From TMED14 sp002378565 (GTDB taxonomy: Bacteria > Bacteroidota > Bacteroidia > Flavobacteriales > Schleiferiaceae), in NCBI GenBank assembly GCA_943846715.1, contig OX044356.1, positions 806,001 to 870,000 of the forward strand: 64,000 bases of DNA, given 5' to 3'. Below, piece after piece: positions 9,569-18,149 of this stretch (position 1 is its first letter; each line of letters starts with the position of its first letter). A program made the position numbers and the translations under genes. Under the pieces are notes generated by a model that was given only the letters and a program-made list of their open reading frames with translations, was not told the DNA's origin and did not search any database.

Positions 9569-9601
9569 GAAAAAAGCCGCCCATTTACATGAGCGGCTTC
9601 G
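9569..9601 (-). terminator. intrinsic terminator of the large T9SS cargo gene
   Basis: On the minus strand AAGCCGC (9599-9593) pairs with GCGGCTT (9580-9574) around a 12-base loop, followed by a T run. It lies 19 bases past the stop of the 9620-12979 gene and separates it from guaB. Confidence 0.75.
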
Positions 9602-9619
9602 GTTAAGTTGTTCAAGGCA

Positions 9620-12600
9620 TCACTTTTTCCTGAAATAGAGCGTGATGCTGCCTTTCTTTTCAATCAACACACCTTGCACGGAATTGAAGGTTAAATGGTA
9701 GACATAAGCACCCGTTGGCACAAAGTCGCCGTTCACCGTTCCATCCCACCCTTGATTTTCGTCCTTGGTTGAGAAGACCATGTTCCCCCAGCGATCAAAA
9801 ATATCAAGCTGGTATTTCTTCACTGCCACATAAGAGTGTGACGGTTTCCATGTCCGATTCTCGACCACATTTGAAATGGGGTTGAAGGACGTTGGGATGA
9901 ATACGCGTGGTTCATGCTCAGCACAGGCCTTGTTGGATGCGCTGCGGAATTCTGTGCCATCTGCATCACGGAATGCCAGAGGGTTATTTGCTTCAAGTGC
10001 AACAACTTTATAGCAGAAGAAGCCACTGTTATCCCCCATGGGTCTGACATTGTCAGTGAAAATAGTATCACTGGTAGAGGTCAGGTAAGTGAATCCGCCA
10101 AAAGGCCCTTCCGAACGGTAGATCTCATAGGATCCAACCACACCCATGTAGTCAAGGTAGTGATTCCATTTCAACACATTGGTTAAATTGTCATTGCCTT
10201 CAACCTCTAGCAAGACATTGGTGGCAATGTTGCTTGCTGTATCAATGCCTCCACAACTGTCCGTTGCCACAACGCGGTACCTGTATCGGTAGTTGTTTGG
10301 GTCAGCAGTAACGTCAATGAATCGAATCTCCCATGGTGCCATCACTGGCTTAGGTATCAACCCTAAGGACGTGAAGCTTGATGTGAAATTGTCAGCTCGC
10401 TGAATATCATAGTGGATGACGTCTGCATCCCTGTCAATGAATACCACTGTCTCAATGCTGTTGTCGCTGCGTACATGTGCCTTAGCGAGGTACATCAACC
10501 TTGAACGCTGCAAAGAAAGCCCATTGAAGCACTTGTCATTGGAACGGCTTGACAAGCTGCTTGATGTATCAATGGCTCGAATGTAGAAGCAGTAATCCCA
10601 TCCAGCAATGATGTTTTTGGTGCGGTAAGTGGTGTCGCTGCCATTGTTGGTATTGAAGAGAACGCCAAACTGTGTCGTGCCACCGGGTGGCGTCACATCT
10701 GCCATGATGCGATACTCTTTCACGCCGCCAGTCCAGCCACGGTATCCATTCCATCGCATGCGAAGCTCACCATCACACGGATCTGAATTCTCTGTCAAAA
10801 GAATGTTGTTGTGTGCTGAGACCAACAAGTCCGAGGATTGATTGCCACAGCTGTCCGTTGAAATCACCTTGTAGCGATCCACCATGGTGTTGGGAGTGAC
10901 CCCGGGAATGGGATAAGGCATCAAGGTGCCTACAGGGACAGTCGCAATGGACTGCCATGCTGTTGTAGCTACATCGTACTTCAGTAACTCATACTCAATA
11001 ATGTCAGTGTTCGTGGCAGCTTGCCATGAGATGGTCGCTGTGCCACCAACAACTGTCAACGAGTCAATCACAATGACATCGCTGTTGTTCATGTCAGAGA
11101 AGAATCCACCATCGATGGTCGACTCACAGGCGCCAGCGATGCGAATCTGGTACTCTAGAGACTCGCCACAGACATTGACGGTGTCACGGTAGGTGGTGTC
11201 AGTCGTGTTGCCAAGGTTTGACCAAGCTCCTGTCAATGGCCTACGCCATACCTCGTAGGTGCTAGCGGAACTGTTTCCATGGTTCCAGTTCAATAAGGCC
11301 ACAGAGCTCGCCGTTGGAGGAATTGGCGTTACCGTTAAACCAATGCTCCGAATGGTATCAGATGTGATCGACGTATAGCTACATCCACCAATGGTGCGGA
11401 TGTAATAATAATTGCTTCCACCAGGATTCGGGGTTGCGTGATTGTAGGTTGTTGCACTGTAGTTGGCAATGGTGTCAATGGCTGTGAATGGTGCGGTTGC
11501 ATTGATGCCATGGAACACCACATAGGAATCGTAATTCATACCCGTGTCGATGGGCGGTACCCAGCTGATATCAATGGATCCATCCGCTTGAACAGACACA
11601 CAAGAGTTGCTCATGTCTGGAGGAATCGGAATGGTTGACACCACATTGATGACCACAGAGGCCACTGAAATGGCTGGAGCTGGACAGAAATTGTCCTGCA
11701 TTCGAAGAGCAAAAACGTACTTATTGGTTGGTAACCCGCAAGCATTGGTCTGGTAGGAAATGTGATCACAATTGGTCTCCCAGTAAAAGGAAACCTCATT
11801 GTTCAAGGTGTTGGTGTAGGTTGTTTGGGGTGACTTTGGTGACACCGTAGCGCAAGGGGGGTTCAAGCAGCCTGCTAATGGATTGTTCAATGGCACGCCT
11901 AATTGGCCACCTGAAGGGGCGAATTCAATGGTTTGCGGCAAGAAATTGGGCAAGAGTTGTGGGTCCTGAGCCACAATATCAAATTTGATGATCTCGCCAG
12001 CAAATACGGTGGTTTCCCAATACAAGGTGTCGCCAGCTAAGACGACAGGAACCAACTGCGGAAAGTTAGGAATGTTGTTAATCTGAACAGTTGGCGGTGA
12101 ATTGAATCCGCAATCGGTTCGAATGACCACTGGTATGTCTCGATAAACTTCTGCAATGCGCTGGTTGCAGCGGTAAGAAGTGACCTTAACACAGGTTGCA
12201 AAAGAACCTGCTGCCGATGGCGTGAAGGTGATGGAACCTGTTTCGTTGTTGAACCCTACCGTGTTTCCGCCGTTAGGCAAAGGGTTGTTGTAGCTGTAAG
12301 GCGAACTAAAGGTCGCATTGGTCGTGTAATTGGTAGTCACGGGGTAAGCCCAGTCATACACAATGGAATCCAGGTCATTGTCAAAGGCATTGTGTGCGTA
12401 AGTGTACTCATAGCCTGAGCAAATAACCGTTTTGGGTGGCTCCAAGAAACGGGGAGAATTGTCATAACAGGTGCTCGCATTCTGCGGCACGCCAGCGATA
12501 GTAAACGGGAACATGAAGGCCCTCAACGTGTAGGAACTACTACCTGTTAAGTTAGTTATGCTGGGACGACAGCAATCCGTAAAGGTGTAGTACCAACCGG

Positions 12601-12979
12601 TTGCAGGTGGCACGCCTGCAATGGTAATCCATGCAGACTCAAAGCGTCGCTCTTCCACTGCACCTTTACCCGATACCACGCCACCACAACTGATTTCACC
12701 CGTTGCTGTATAGCAATCAGGTGACACATCCAAACTGGCGCCAACCTGTGCGCAAGAAATACTGCCAACCGGCGCATTGGTACTAAGGACAACGGGATTA
12801 GGCATATAGGTAGAGGCCCCTGTGCCACACTCGCGGTACAAGACCACATAAAATTTAAATTTACCTGCATTGGGTCCGCTGTCCGCACAGCGCCAGGTTA
12901 TTTCACCACCGAGGTAGTGTGAAGCCTGAGCGGTGAAGCCAAGGGAAAGAACAAAGAGTGCAATCAGTAAACGTTTCAC
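9620..12979 (-). CDS. large secreted T9SS cargo protein with type-B (gliding-associated) C-terminal sorting domain
   Basis: The 1,119-residue protein starts with a signal peptide (MKRLLIALFVLSLGFTAQA) and continues with cysteine-rich beta-sandwich segments (YVVLYRECGTG; TFTDCCRPSI). It then has several fibronectin-III-like modules between about 450 and 1010; the recurring signatures are WxxYxG/xxxSYEIYRS and YRYRVVATDSCGG. The last 90 residues read FIPTSFNPISNVVENRTW, YQLDIFDRWGNMVFST, GWDGTVNGDFVPTGAYVY. This is the gliding-motility-associated C-terminal domain that directs cargo through the type IX secretion system to the cell surface. Role is probably adhesion or surface interaction (inference). 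A TATCTTTA promoter-like box is at 13004-13011, and a strong terminator follows. Confidence 0.88.
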   Translation of the reverse strand: MKRLLIALFVLSLGFTAQASHYLGGEITWRCADSGPNAGKFKFYVVLYRECGTGASTYMPNPVVLSTNAPVGSISCAQVGASLDVSPDCYTATGEISCGGVVSGKGAVEERRFESAWITIAGVPPATGWYYTFTDCCRPSITNLTGSSSYTLRAFMFPFTIAGVPQNASTCYDNSPRFLEPPKTVICSGYEYTYAHNAFDNDLDSIVYDWAYPVTTNYTTNATFSSPYSYNNPLPNGGNTVGFNNETGSITFTPSAAGSFATCVKVTSYRCNQRIAEVYRDIPVVIRTDCGFNSPPTVQINNIPNFPQLVPVVLAGDTLYWETTVFAGEIIKFDIVAQDPQLLPNFLPQTIEFAPSGGQLGVPLNNPLAGCLNPPCATVSPKSPQTTYTNTLNNEVSFYWETNCDHISYQTNACGLPTNKYVFALRMQDNFCPAPAISVASVVINVVSTIPIPPDMSNSCVSVQADGSIDISWVPPIDTGMNYDSYVVFHGINATAPFTAIDTIANYSATTYNHATPNPGGSNYYYIRTIGGCSYTSITSDTIRSIGLTVTPIPPTASSVALLNWNHGNSSASTYEVWRRPLTGAWSNLGNTTDTTYRDTVNVCGESLEYQIRIAGACESTIDGGFFSDMNNSDVIVIDSLTVVGGTATISWQAATNTDIIEYELLKYDVATTAWQSIATVPVGTLMPYPIPGVTPNTMVDRYKVISTDSCGNQSSDLLVSAHNNILLTENSDPCDGELRMRWNGYRGWTGGVKEYRIMADVTPPGGTTQFGVLFNTNNGSDTTYRTKNIIAGWDYCFYIRAIDTSSSLSSRSNDKCFNGLSLQRSRLMYLAKAHVRSDNSIETVVFIDRDADVIHYDIQRADNFTSSFTSLGLIPKPVMAPWEIRFIDVTADPNNYRYRYRVVATDSCGGIDTASNIATNVLLEVEGNDNLTNVLKWNHYLDYMGVVGSYEIYRSEGPFGGFTYLTSTSDTIFTDNVRPMGDNSGFFCYKVVALEANNPLAFRDADGTEFRSASNKACAEHEPRVFIPTSFNPISNVVENRTWKPSHSYVAVKKYQLDIFDRWGNMVFSTKDENQGWDGTVNGDFVPTGAYVYHLTFNSVQGVLIEKKGSITLYFRKK

Positions 12980-13084
12980 AAGCTGATGGAATTAGTGATG
13001 GGTTAAAGATAATTCGTCAATGCCCCATCACTGAGGGCAAAACAAGTAATTGATAACAGGTAATGAGTGAACGATGTGAATAAG

Positions 13085-14236
13085 TCAGGACTTGTACCAT
13101 TCACGGGCAATGACCACCTTTTGAATCTCTGATGTTCCTTCGCCGATGGTGCAAAGTTTGGCATCACGGTAAAACTTCTCTGCAGGGTAGTCTTTGGTGA
13201 AACCATAGCCTCCATGAATTTGCACCCCTTCATTGGAGACAGAAACTGACACTTCACTCGCTTTCAGCTTAGCCATGGCCGATTCCAATGTCACTTTCTT
13301 CCCCGCATCCTTGAGGGCTCCGGCATGGCGAATCATCAACTCTGACGCATAAATCTCTGTGTGCATGTCCGCCAACTTGAATGATATGCCTTGAAAATGT
13401 GAAATAGGCTTACCAAACTGTTCACGCTCTTTCGCATAGGCTGCAGCAGCTTTTCGCGCCCCTTTTGCAATACCAAGGGAGAGTGCTGCAATGGAAATAC
13501 GGCCACCGTCCAAGATCTTCATGGATTGCACAAAACCTTCACCGACTTTACCCAAAACATGGCTACCTGGCACAAAGACGTTATCAAAGAATAGGCAAGC
13601 AGTTTCGCTAGCACGCATCCCAAGCTTGTTCTCCTTCTGTCCACCAGAAAATCCGTCCATGCCCTTTTCTAAGACAAAGGCAGTCATGCCATGGCTATCT
13701 TGTTTTTCCCCCGTCCGTGCAATGACTACAAAAACATCCGCTGAAATTGCGTGTGTGATGAAGTTTTTCGAGCCATTCATGCGCCATCCTTCACCATCTT
13801 TGATCGCAGTTGTCGCCATGCCGCCCGCATCTGACCCTGTGCCCGTCTCAGTCAAGCCCCATGCACCCAGGTGCTCAGCCGTGGCTAGCTTAGGAAGCCA
13901 CTTTCGCTTTTGCTCCTCATTGCCAAATTGTGCAATGTGTTGAGTGCACAAACTGTTGTGCGCAGCCACACTGAGACCAATGGATCCGCAGACCTGTGAA
14001 ATCTCATCAATGATAGTGATGTAGGTATCGTAGCCCATACCAGAACCCCCATATTCCTCTGGCACCAACACCCCCATGAATCCCAATTTTCCCATGGCCT
14101 TAAAAGTTTCCAGAGGGAAAGTTTGCGGCTCGTCCCAGGTCATGACATGTGGTAAAATGTGCTTAGCTGCAAAATCGCGAGCTGTGTCACGGATCATGTC
14201 AAGTTCTTCGGAATGATCTAGGGCAATTGGGTACAT
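13085..14236 (-). CDS. acyl-CoA dehydrogenase
   Basis: This FAD enzyme introduces the alpha-beta double bond in acyl-CoA during fatty-acid or branched-chain amino-acid oxidation. Family blocks are visible in order: EEYGGSGMGY, the FAD-binding LTETGTGSDAGG, the substrate-loop GMRASETACLFFDNVFVP, EREQFGKPISHFQ, and the C-terminal IGEGTSEIQKVVIARE, where the Glu of EGT is the usual catalytic base in short- and medium-chain enzymes. Length (383) is standard. Substrate specificity cannot be read from sequence. The TAAATTTA box at 14241-14248 lies four bases before the ATG. Confidence 0.92.
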   Translation of the reverse strand: MYPIALDHSEELDMIRDTARDFAAKHILPHVMTWDEPQTFPLETFKAMGKLGFMGVLVPEEYGGSGMGYDTYITIIDEISQVCGSIGLSVAAHNSLCTQHIAQFGNEEQKRKWLPKLATAEHLGAWGLTETGTGSDAGGMATTAIKDGEGWRMNGSKNFITHAISADVFVVIARTGEKQDSHGMTAFVLEKGMDGFSGGQKENKLGMRASETACLFFDNVFVPGSHVLGKVGEGFVQSMKILDGGRISIAALSLGIAKGARKAAAAYAKEREQFGKPISHFQGISFKLADMHTEIYASELMIRHAGALKDAGKKVTLESAMAKLKASEVSVSVSNEGVQIHGGYGFTKDYPAEKFYRDAKLCTIGEGTSEIQKVVIAREWYKS

Positions 14237-14275
14237 AGTTTAAATTTATAGGGTGTAAAAGAAGTTGCAGTGCTT

Positions 14276-14848
14276 TTAGCTGACGCGTTTAACGGCGCCT
14301 TGTGACAGATGGTAGGTCTCTCCGCTTTCAGGGCATGTGGCCATGCCTTCTGCGTCAAATTGTAATCGATGTCCATGGGTAGACATCCAGCCGACCTGCT
14401 TGGCAGGGTTACCGACAACCAAGGCAAAATCCGCAATGCTTTTGGTGACAACAGTTCCCGCGCCAACGAAGGCGTATTGTCCAATGTCATGGCCACAAAC
14501 GATGGTCGCATTGGCCCCAATAGAAGCTCCTCGACCGATATGTGTCTTGATGTATTGTCCTTTTCTCACGACAGCTGAACGGGGATTCACAATGTTGGTG
14601 AAAACACAAGAAGGCCCTAAGAATACCTCATCATCGCAGGTCACGCCCGTGTACAAACTGACATTGTTCTGAACTTTGACCCGATTACCTAAAATTACAT
14701 CCGTTGAAATCACCACATTTTGACCCACGTTGCAGTCTTTACCAAGCACTGCACCTTGCATAATATGAGAGAAATGCCAAATGGTTGTACCCTCGCCTAT
14801 TTGGCAAGGTTCATCGATAACAGCAGTGGGGTGAGCTTGGTAATCCAT
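14276..14848 (-). CDS. left-handed beta-helix acetyltransferase, WbpD/WlbB-like
   Basis: The 190-residue product is a hexapeptide-repeat acyltransferase. The N-terminal GEGTTIWHFSHIMQGA block is characteristic of WbpD/WlbB enzymes, which N-acetylate the 3-amino group of UDP-2-acetamido-3-amino-glucuronate for O-antigen sugars. The coil continues with IGRGASIGANATIVCGHDIG and ends in VVGNPAKQVGWMSTHGHRL, followed by a small Cys-containing tail (TCPESGETY) also usual in this family. The Met at 14848 (MDYQAHPTAVID) is preferred over upstream in-frame codons. The usual partners (dehydrogenase WbpB, aminotransferase WbpE) are not adjacent, so the sugar substrate is inferred from motif alone. Confidence 0.85.
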   Translation of the reverse strand: MDYQAHPTAVIDEPCQIGEGTTIWHFSHIMQGAVLGKDCNVGQNVVISTDVILGNRVKVQNNVSLYTGVTCDDEVFLGPSCVFTNIVNPRSAVVRKGQYIKTHIGRGASIGANATIVCGHDIGQYAFVGAGTVVTKSIADFALVVGNPAKQVGWMSTHGHRLQFDAEGMATCPESGETYHLSQGAVKRVS

Positions 14849-14890
14849 GTTGGTTGAATGAGGCATGCAAGATAGGGACTGATGTCTCGC

Positions 14891-14898
14891 TATCTTTG
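14891..14898 (+). promoter_or_regulatory. TAnnTTTG box directly before the S1/P1 nuclease start
   Basis: TATCTTTG is an exact match; only three bases separate it from the ATG at 14902. If that ATG is used the mRNA would be leaderless; if the ATG at 14935 is used the leader would be about 30 bases. Confidence 0.6.
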
Positions 14899-14901
14899 GG
14901 C

Positions 14902-15693
14902 ATGCAAGGACCATTCAATCGTTATTTCAAGCCCATGGTAATCATGGGAGGTTTTCTATTTTCCATCAACGCATTTGCCTGGGGACCAACAGGTCACAGG
15001 ATAGTTGGCGCCATCGCCGAGAGGCATCTCAGCCCTTGTGCAAAGGAGAAAATTCATGACCTACTCCAAGGGGAATCTCTTGCCATGGCATCTACATGGA
15101 TGGATAACATCAAATCTGACCCCAGTTACCGTTCATGGAACCCATGGCATTACTGCACCATTCCTGACCACCAATCCTACGAGGAGGCAGGCACACCTAA
15201 ACAAGGCGATGTCATTGCCACACTGCATCGACTCATGGTTGATCCCAACGCAAGAAAACTCGCGCCATGGAATGAAGCAAGTGGCATCAAAATGCTCGCT
15301 CACTTAATTGGTGACATTCATCAGCCATTGCATGTTGGCAATGGCACAGACCGAGGCGGCAACGATTGGAAAATTCAATGGTTCAGTGGTTCAACTAACC
15401 TGCATCGCGTTTGGGATTCTGACATGATCAAGCATCAAGCGCTTTCCTACACCGAATACGCAGATTGGATTGATCGCGCAAGCGAGGCAGATGTTCAGTC
15501 ATGGCAAGCAGACGATGTGTTGGTGTGGGCTCAAGAGTCCAAAACCATCCGCCTAGGCGGTATCTACCCTGATGTTGACACGAAATCCCTAGGGTATGCA
15601 TACAGCTACAAGCACATCAGCACCTTGAACCAACGCCTGCTTCAGGCTGGTATACGGTTGGCGGCTGTCCTTAATCGCATGTACGGATGCTGA
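14902..15693 (+). CDS. S1/P1-family secreted nuclease
   Basis: Zinc-dependent S1/P1 nucleases degrade single-stranded DNA and RNA or act as 3'-nucleotidases outside the cytoplasm. The mature protein starts AWGPTGHRIVGAIAE, and the N-terminal Trp and the His are zinc ligands in this family. Further ligands lie in WHYCTIPDH, LAHLIGDIHQPLHVG, DRGGNDW and HRVWDSDMI. The start at 14902 gives a signal peptide with a charged front (MQGPFNRYFKPMVIMGGFLF), but the promoter box makes 14935 an alternative. The gene overlaps the Rrf2 regulator (ATGCTGA at 15687-15693). The likely role is phosphate or nucleotide scavenging (inference). Confidence 0.9.
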   Translation: MQGPFNRYFKPMVIMGGFLFSINAFAWGPTGHRIVGAIAERHLSPCAKEKIHDLLQGESLAMASTWMDNIKSDPSYRSWNPWHYCTIPDHQSYEEAGTPKQGDVIATLHRLMVDPNARKLAPWNEASGIKMLAHLIGDIHQPLHVGNGTDRGGNDWKIQWFSGSTNLHRVWDSDMIKHQALSYTEYADWIDRASEADVQSWQADDVLVWAQESKTIRLGGIYPDVDTKSLGYAYSYKHISTLNQRLLQAGIRLAAVLNRMYGC

Positions 15694-16157
15694 ACAAGAA
15701 GACCATCTATGGCCTTCACGCGCTATTGCATTTAGCAAGAAATCCCCACCAGCACATTGGCGCCTCAAAAATTGCTGAGGCCACAAGTGCCCCCTATAAA
15801 TTTCTGGAGAGCATTTTACAGCTATTGGTCAATGAAGGGATGCTCCTTTCTAAAGCTGGTCGCGATGGCGGCTACCAATTGGCAGAAAGCCCTGATCAGA
15901 TCACATTGGCTGACATTGCCAGACTGCTTGAAGGGCCCATTGCGCTACTTCCCTGCGCCTCTCATCGATTTTATGAGCCCTGTGATTCATGCCCGGATCC
16001 TGCGACCTGCGGCATTCAAGATGCCCTGGTATTGTTGAGAAATCAAGCAGTTTCAGACATGAAACAATTGTCCCTAACAGCATTCTTGCAGCGAGAAGCT
16101 GATTTACAATCTGGCCAGCGAGACATGCTTAGACCCACACCATACGCTGGGCAATAA
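15687..16157 (+). CDS. Rrf2-family transcriptional regulator
   Basis: The 156-residue protein has the Rrf2 winged helix (IYGLHALLHLARN, then IAEATSAPYKFLESILQLLVNEGMLLS split across the recognition helix). The wing GGYQLAESPDQITLADI follows. Cysteines at about 91, 99, 102 and 108 (PCAS, PCDSC, TCG) resemble the Fe-S or redox cysteine set of IscR/NsrR-type members. Its start overlaps the nuclease stop. A CBS-like enzyme for cysteine/cystathionine metabolism starts 37 bases downstream. Rrf2 regulators such as CymR and IscR control sulfur or Fe-S genes, so that gene is the natural target candidate (inference). Confidence 0.9.
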   Translation: MLNKKTIYGLHALLHLARNPHQHIGASKIAEATSAPYKFLESILQLLVNEGMLLSKAGRDGGYQLAESPDQITLADIARLLEGPIALLPCASHRFYEPCDSCPDPATCGIQDALVLLRNQAVSDMKQLSLTAFLQREADLQSGQRDMLRPTPYAGQ

Positions 16158-16194
16158 GCCCATCCCCTTAAGCCATCATGCCTACCTTCGCGCC

Positions 16195-17196
16195 ATGAAA
16201 AATCCCATGGGAGCACCAGCTATCTGCAACACCATCCTTGACACCATTGGCAACACGCCCATGGTCCGCCTCAACCGCATCGCTGAAGACATTCCTGGCG
16301 AGGTGCTCGCGAAAGTGGAATATTTCAATCCAGGCCACAGCACCAAGGACCGCATGGCATTACAAATGTTAGAGAATGCAGAGAAACAGGGTTTGATCAA
16401 GCCCGGCGGAACCATCATTGAATGCACCTCAGGCAATACAGGCATGGGATTGGCAATCGCTGCCATTGTCAAGGGCTACCAACTGATTTGCACCATGAGT
16501 GACAAGCAAAGCCAAGAGAAGATAGACACGCTAACTGCTATGGGTGCAAAGGTTTATGTCTGCCCTACCGATGTTGCACCAGAGCACAAGGATTCCTACT
16601 ACTCCGTGGCGAAAAAGTTCAATTCAGAAATTCCAAACAGCTTCTTCCCTAACCAATACGACAACCCTGGCAATGCGCTTGCGCATTTCAACAGCACAGG
16701 CCCTGAAATCTGGGAGCAAACCAAGGGTCGAATCACCCATTTCATTGTGGGCGTTGGAACAGGTGGCACCATTTCTGGTGTGGCCAAGTTCTTGAAATCT
16801 AAAAACCCTGACATTCAGATTTGGGGTATTGACTCTTATGGTTCAATTTTCAAGAAATACCATGAAACAGGTGAGTTTGACAACAATGAAATCTACAGCT
16901 ACATCACTGAAGGCATTGGCGAAGACATCTTGCCTGAGAATGTCGATTTTTCACTTATTGATCGTTTTGAGAAGGTGACAGACAAGGATGGCGCATTGAC
17001 TGCCAGAGAGTTGGCATCAAAAGAGGCCTTGTTCTTGGGCTATTCTTCTGGATCAGCTTTTCAAGGTCTCAGACAGCTCAAGGATCTGCTACCAGAAGAC
17101 GCAGTATCTGTTGTCCTGTTTCACGATCATGGCAGCAGGTACCTCGGTAAAGTTTACAATGATGCATGGATGAAAGAGCAAGGATTCATTGATTGA
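16195..17196 (+). CDS. PLP-dependent cysteine synthase/cystathionine beta-synthase family enzyme
   Basis: This is a fold-type II PLP enzyme of 333 residues. The Schiff-base lysine is Lys51 in NPGHSTKDR, the substrate loop is TSGNTGMG (78-85), and the phosphate cup is GVGTGGTISG (about 183). Most O-acetylserine sulfhydrylases read NPGGSVKDR; the NPGHSTKDR variant and the FHDHGSRYLGKVYND ending are closer to cystathionine beta-synthases, but the C-terminal CBS pair is absent. Either cysteine synthesis or transsulfuration is possible. TACCTTCG lies at 16183-16190, four bases before the ATG. The preceding Rrf2 regulator may control it. Confidence 0.88.
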   Translation: MKNPMGAPAICNTILDTIGNTPMVRLNRIAEDIPGEVLAKVEYFNPGHSTKDRMALQMLENAEKQGLIKPGGTIIECTSGNTGMGLAIAAIVKGYQLICTMSDKQSQEKIDTLTAMGAKVYVCPTDVAPEHKDSYYSVAKKFNSEIPNSFFPNQYDNPGNALAHFNSTGPEIWEQTKGRITHFIVGVGTGGTISGVAKFLKSKNPDIQIWGIDSYGSIFKKYHETGEFDNNEIYSYITEGIGEDILPENVDFSLIDRFEKVTDKDGALTARELASKEALFLGYSSGSAFQGLRQLKDLLPEDAVSVVLFHDHGSRYLGKVYNDAWMKEQGFID

Positions 17197-17237
17197 ACGA
17201 AAGAATCTGTTCCTTGCTTGAATCAAGAGATTCTACG

Positions 17238-17245
17238 TATCTTTG
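17238..17245 (+). promoter_or_regulatory. TAnnTTTG promoter box of rpsP-rimM
   Basis: TATCTTTG exact match, 57 bases before the rpsP ATG, with TTG triplets 17 and 21 bases upstream that could serve as the minus-33 element. Confidence 0.65.
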
Positions 17246-17302
17246 CGCCCTTATTTAATCGAATAATTAACCGGGTTTCGGACCCTTATAAAACAATTAA
17301 TC

Positions 17303-18145
17303 ATGGCAACACGTATCCGCTTACAACGCCACGGCCGAAAAGGTCGTCCAATCTTCACCATCGTAATTGCTGACTCCCGCTCCAAGCGAGACGGCCGCTA
17401 CATCCAAAAGATTGGTCAATACAACCCTAACACAAACCCTGCCTCCATTGAGCTAGATTTTGAGTCTGCGCTTTCATGGTTGCAAAAAGGTGCCGTTCCA
17501 TCTGACACTGCGCGTGCCATCTTGTCTTACGAAGGCGTGATGATGAAGAAGCACTTGCTAGAAGGAGTTAAGAAGGGTGCTCACACTGAGGCTGATGTTG
17601 AAACAAAGTTCACTGCATGGCTTGAGAACAAGCAAGGTAAAATTGACAAAAACATCACAGGCATTGCTGCTAACGCAGACAAACTCAAAGCTGAACGCAT
17701 GAAGGCTGAAGCAGAGAAGAATGCTGCACGTGCTGCAGCCATAGCTACTGCATTATTGGTGCCTGAGGTTGAAGAAGCAACTGAAGAGGTTGTAGCTGAA
17801 GAAGCTGCTGAAGTTGTAGCTGAAGAGACTCCTGCTGCTGAAGTTGTAGCTGAAGAGGCTCCTGCTGCTGAAGTTGTAGCTGAAGAAGCTGCTGCTGAAG
17901 TTGTAGCTGAAGAGACTCCTGCTGCTGAAGTTGTAGCTGAAGAGGCTCCTGCTGCTGAAGTTGTAGCTGAAGAAGCTCCTGCTGCTGAAGTTGTAGCTGA
18001 AGAGGCTCCTGCTGCTGAAGTTGTAGCTGAAGAGGCTCCTGCTGCTGAAGTTGTAGCTGAAGAGGCTCCTGCTGCTGAAGTTGTAGCTGAAAAGGCTCCT
18101 GCTGCTGACGCTGCAACCGAGGAGGCCACAAAAGACGCTGAATAA
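17303..18145 (+). CDS. rpsP: 30S ribosomal protein S16 with long repetitive acidic tail
   Basis: Residues 1-80 are a canonical S16 (MATRIRLQRHGRKGRP, DGRYIQKIGQYNP, LSWLQKGAVPSDT), which binds 16S rRNA during 30S assembly. Bacteroidota S16 proteins usually carry a helical extension to about 150-190 residues. Here a charged Lys/Ala helix (about 105-155) is followed by eleven tandem copies of a ten-residue Ala/Glu/Val/Pro unit (EVVAEEAPAA and variants), bringing the protein to 280 residues. The repeats are nearly identical in DNA, which points to recent expansion. rimM follows after four bases; trmD and rplS, often in the same operon in other bacteria, are 30 kb away. Confidence 0.95.
   Translation: MATRIRLQRHGRKGRPIFTIVIADSRSKRDGRYIQKIGQYNPNTNPASIELDFESALSWLQKGAVPSDTARAILSYEGVMMKKHLLEGVKKGAHTEADVETKFTAWLENKQGKIDKNITGIAANADKLKAERMKAEAEKNAARAAAIATALLVPEVEEATEEVVAEEAAEVVAEETPAAEVVAEEAPAAEVVAEEAAAEVVAEETPAAEVVAEEAPAAEVVAEEAPAAEVVAEEAPAAEVVAEEAPAAEVVAEEAPAAEVVAEKAPAADAATEEATKDAE
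17786..18106 (+). repeat. rpsP: eleven tandem 30-bp (24-30 bp) in-frame repeats in the rpsP 3' end
   Basis: The full unit begins GAAGTTGTAGCTGAAGAGGC and encodes EVVAEEAPAA. Units 1 and 4 are shortened by two and one codons; units 2 and 5 have Thr for Ala; unit 11 has EK for EE. Units 6-10 differ by a single silent base (GAG/GAA). The array stays in frame throughout, so copy number can change without breaking the gene. Confidence 0.95.
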
Positions 18146-18149
18146 ATCC

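Noticed and set aside
17786..18106. CRISPR-like array
   Set aside because: Units of about 30 bases abut with no spacers and are translated in frame as part of S16.
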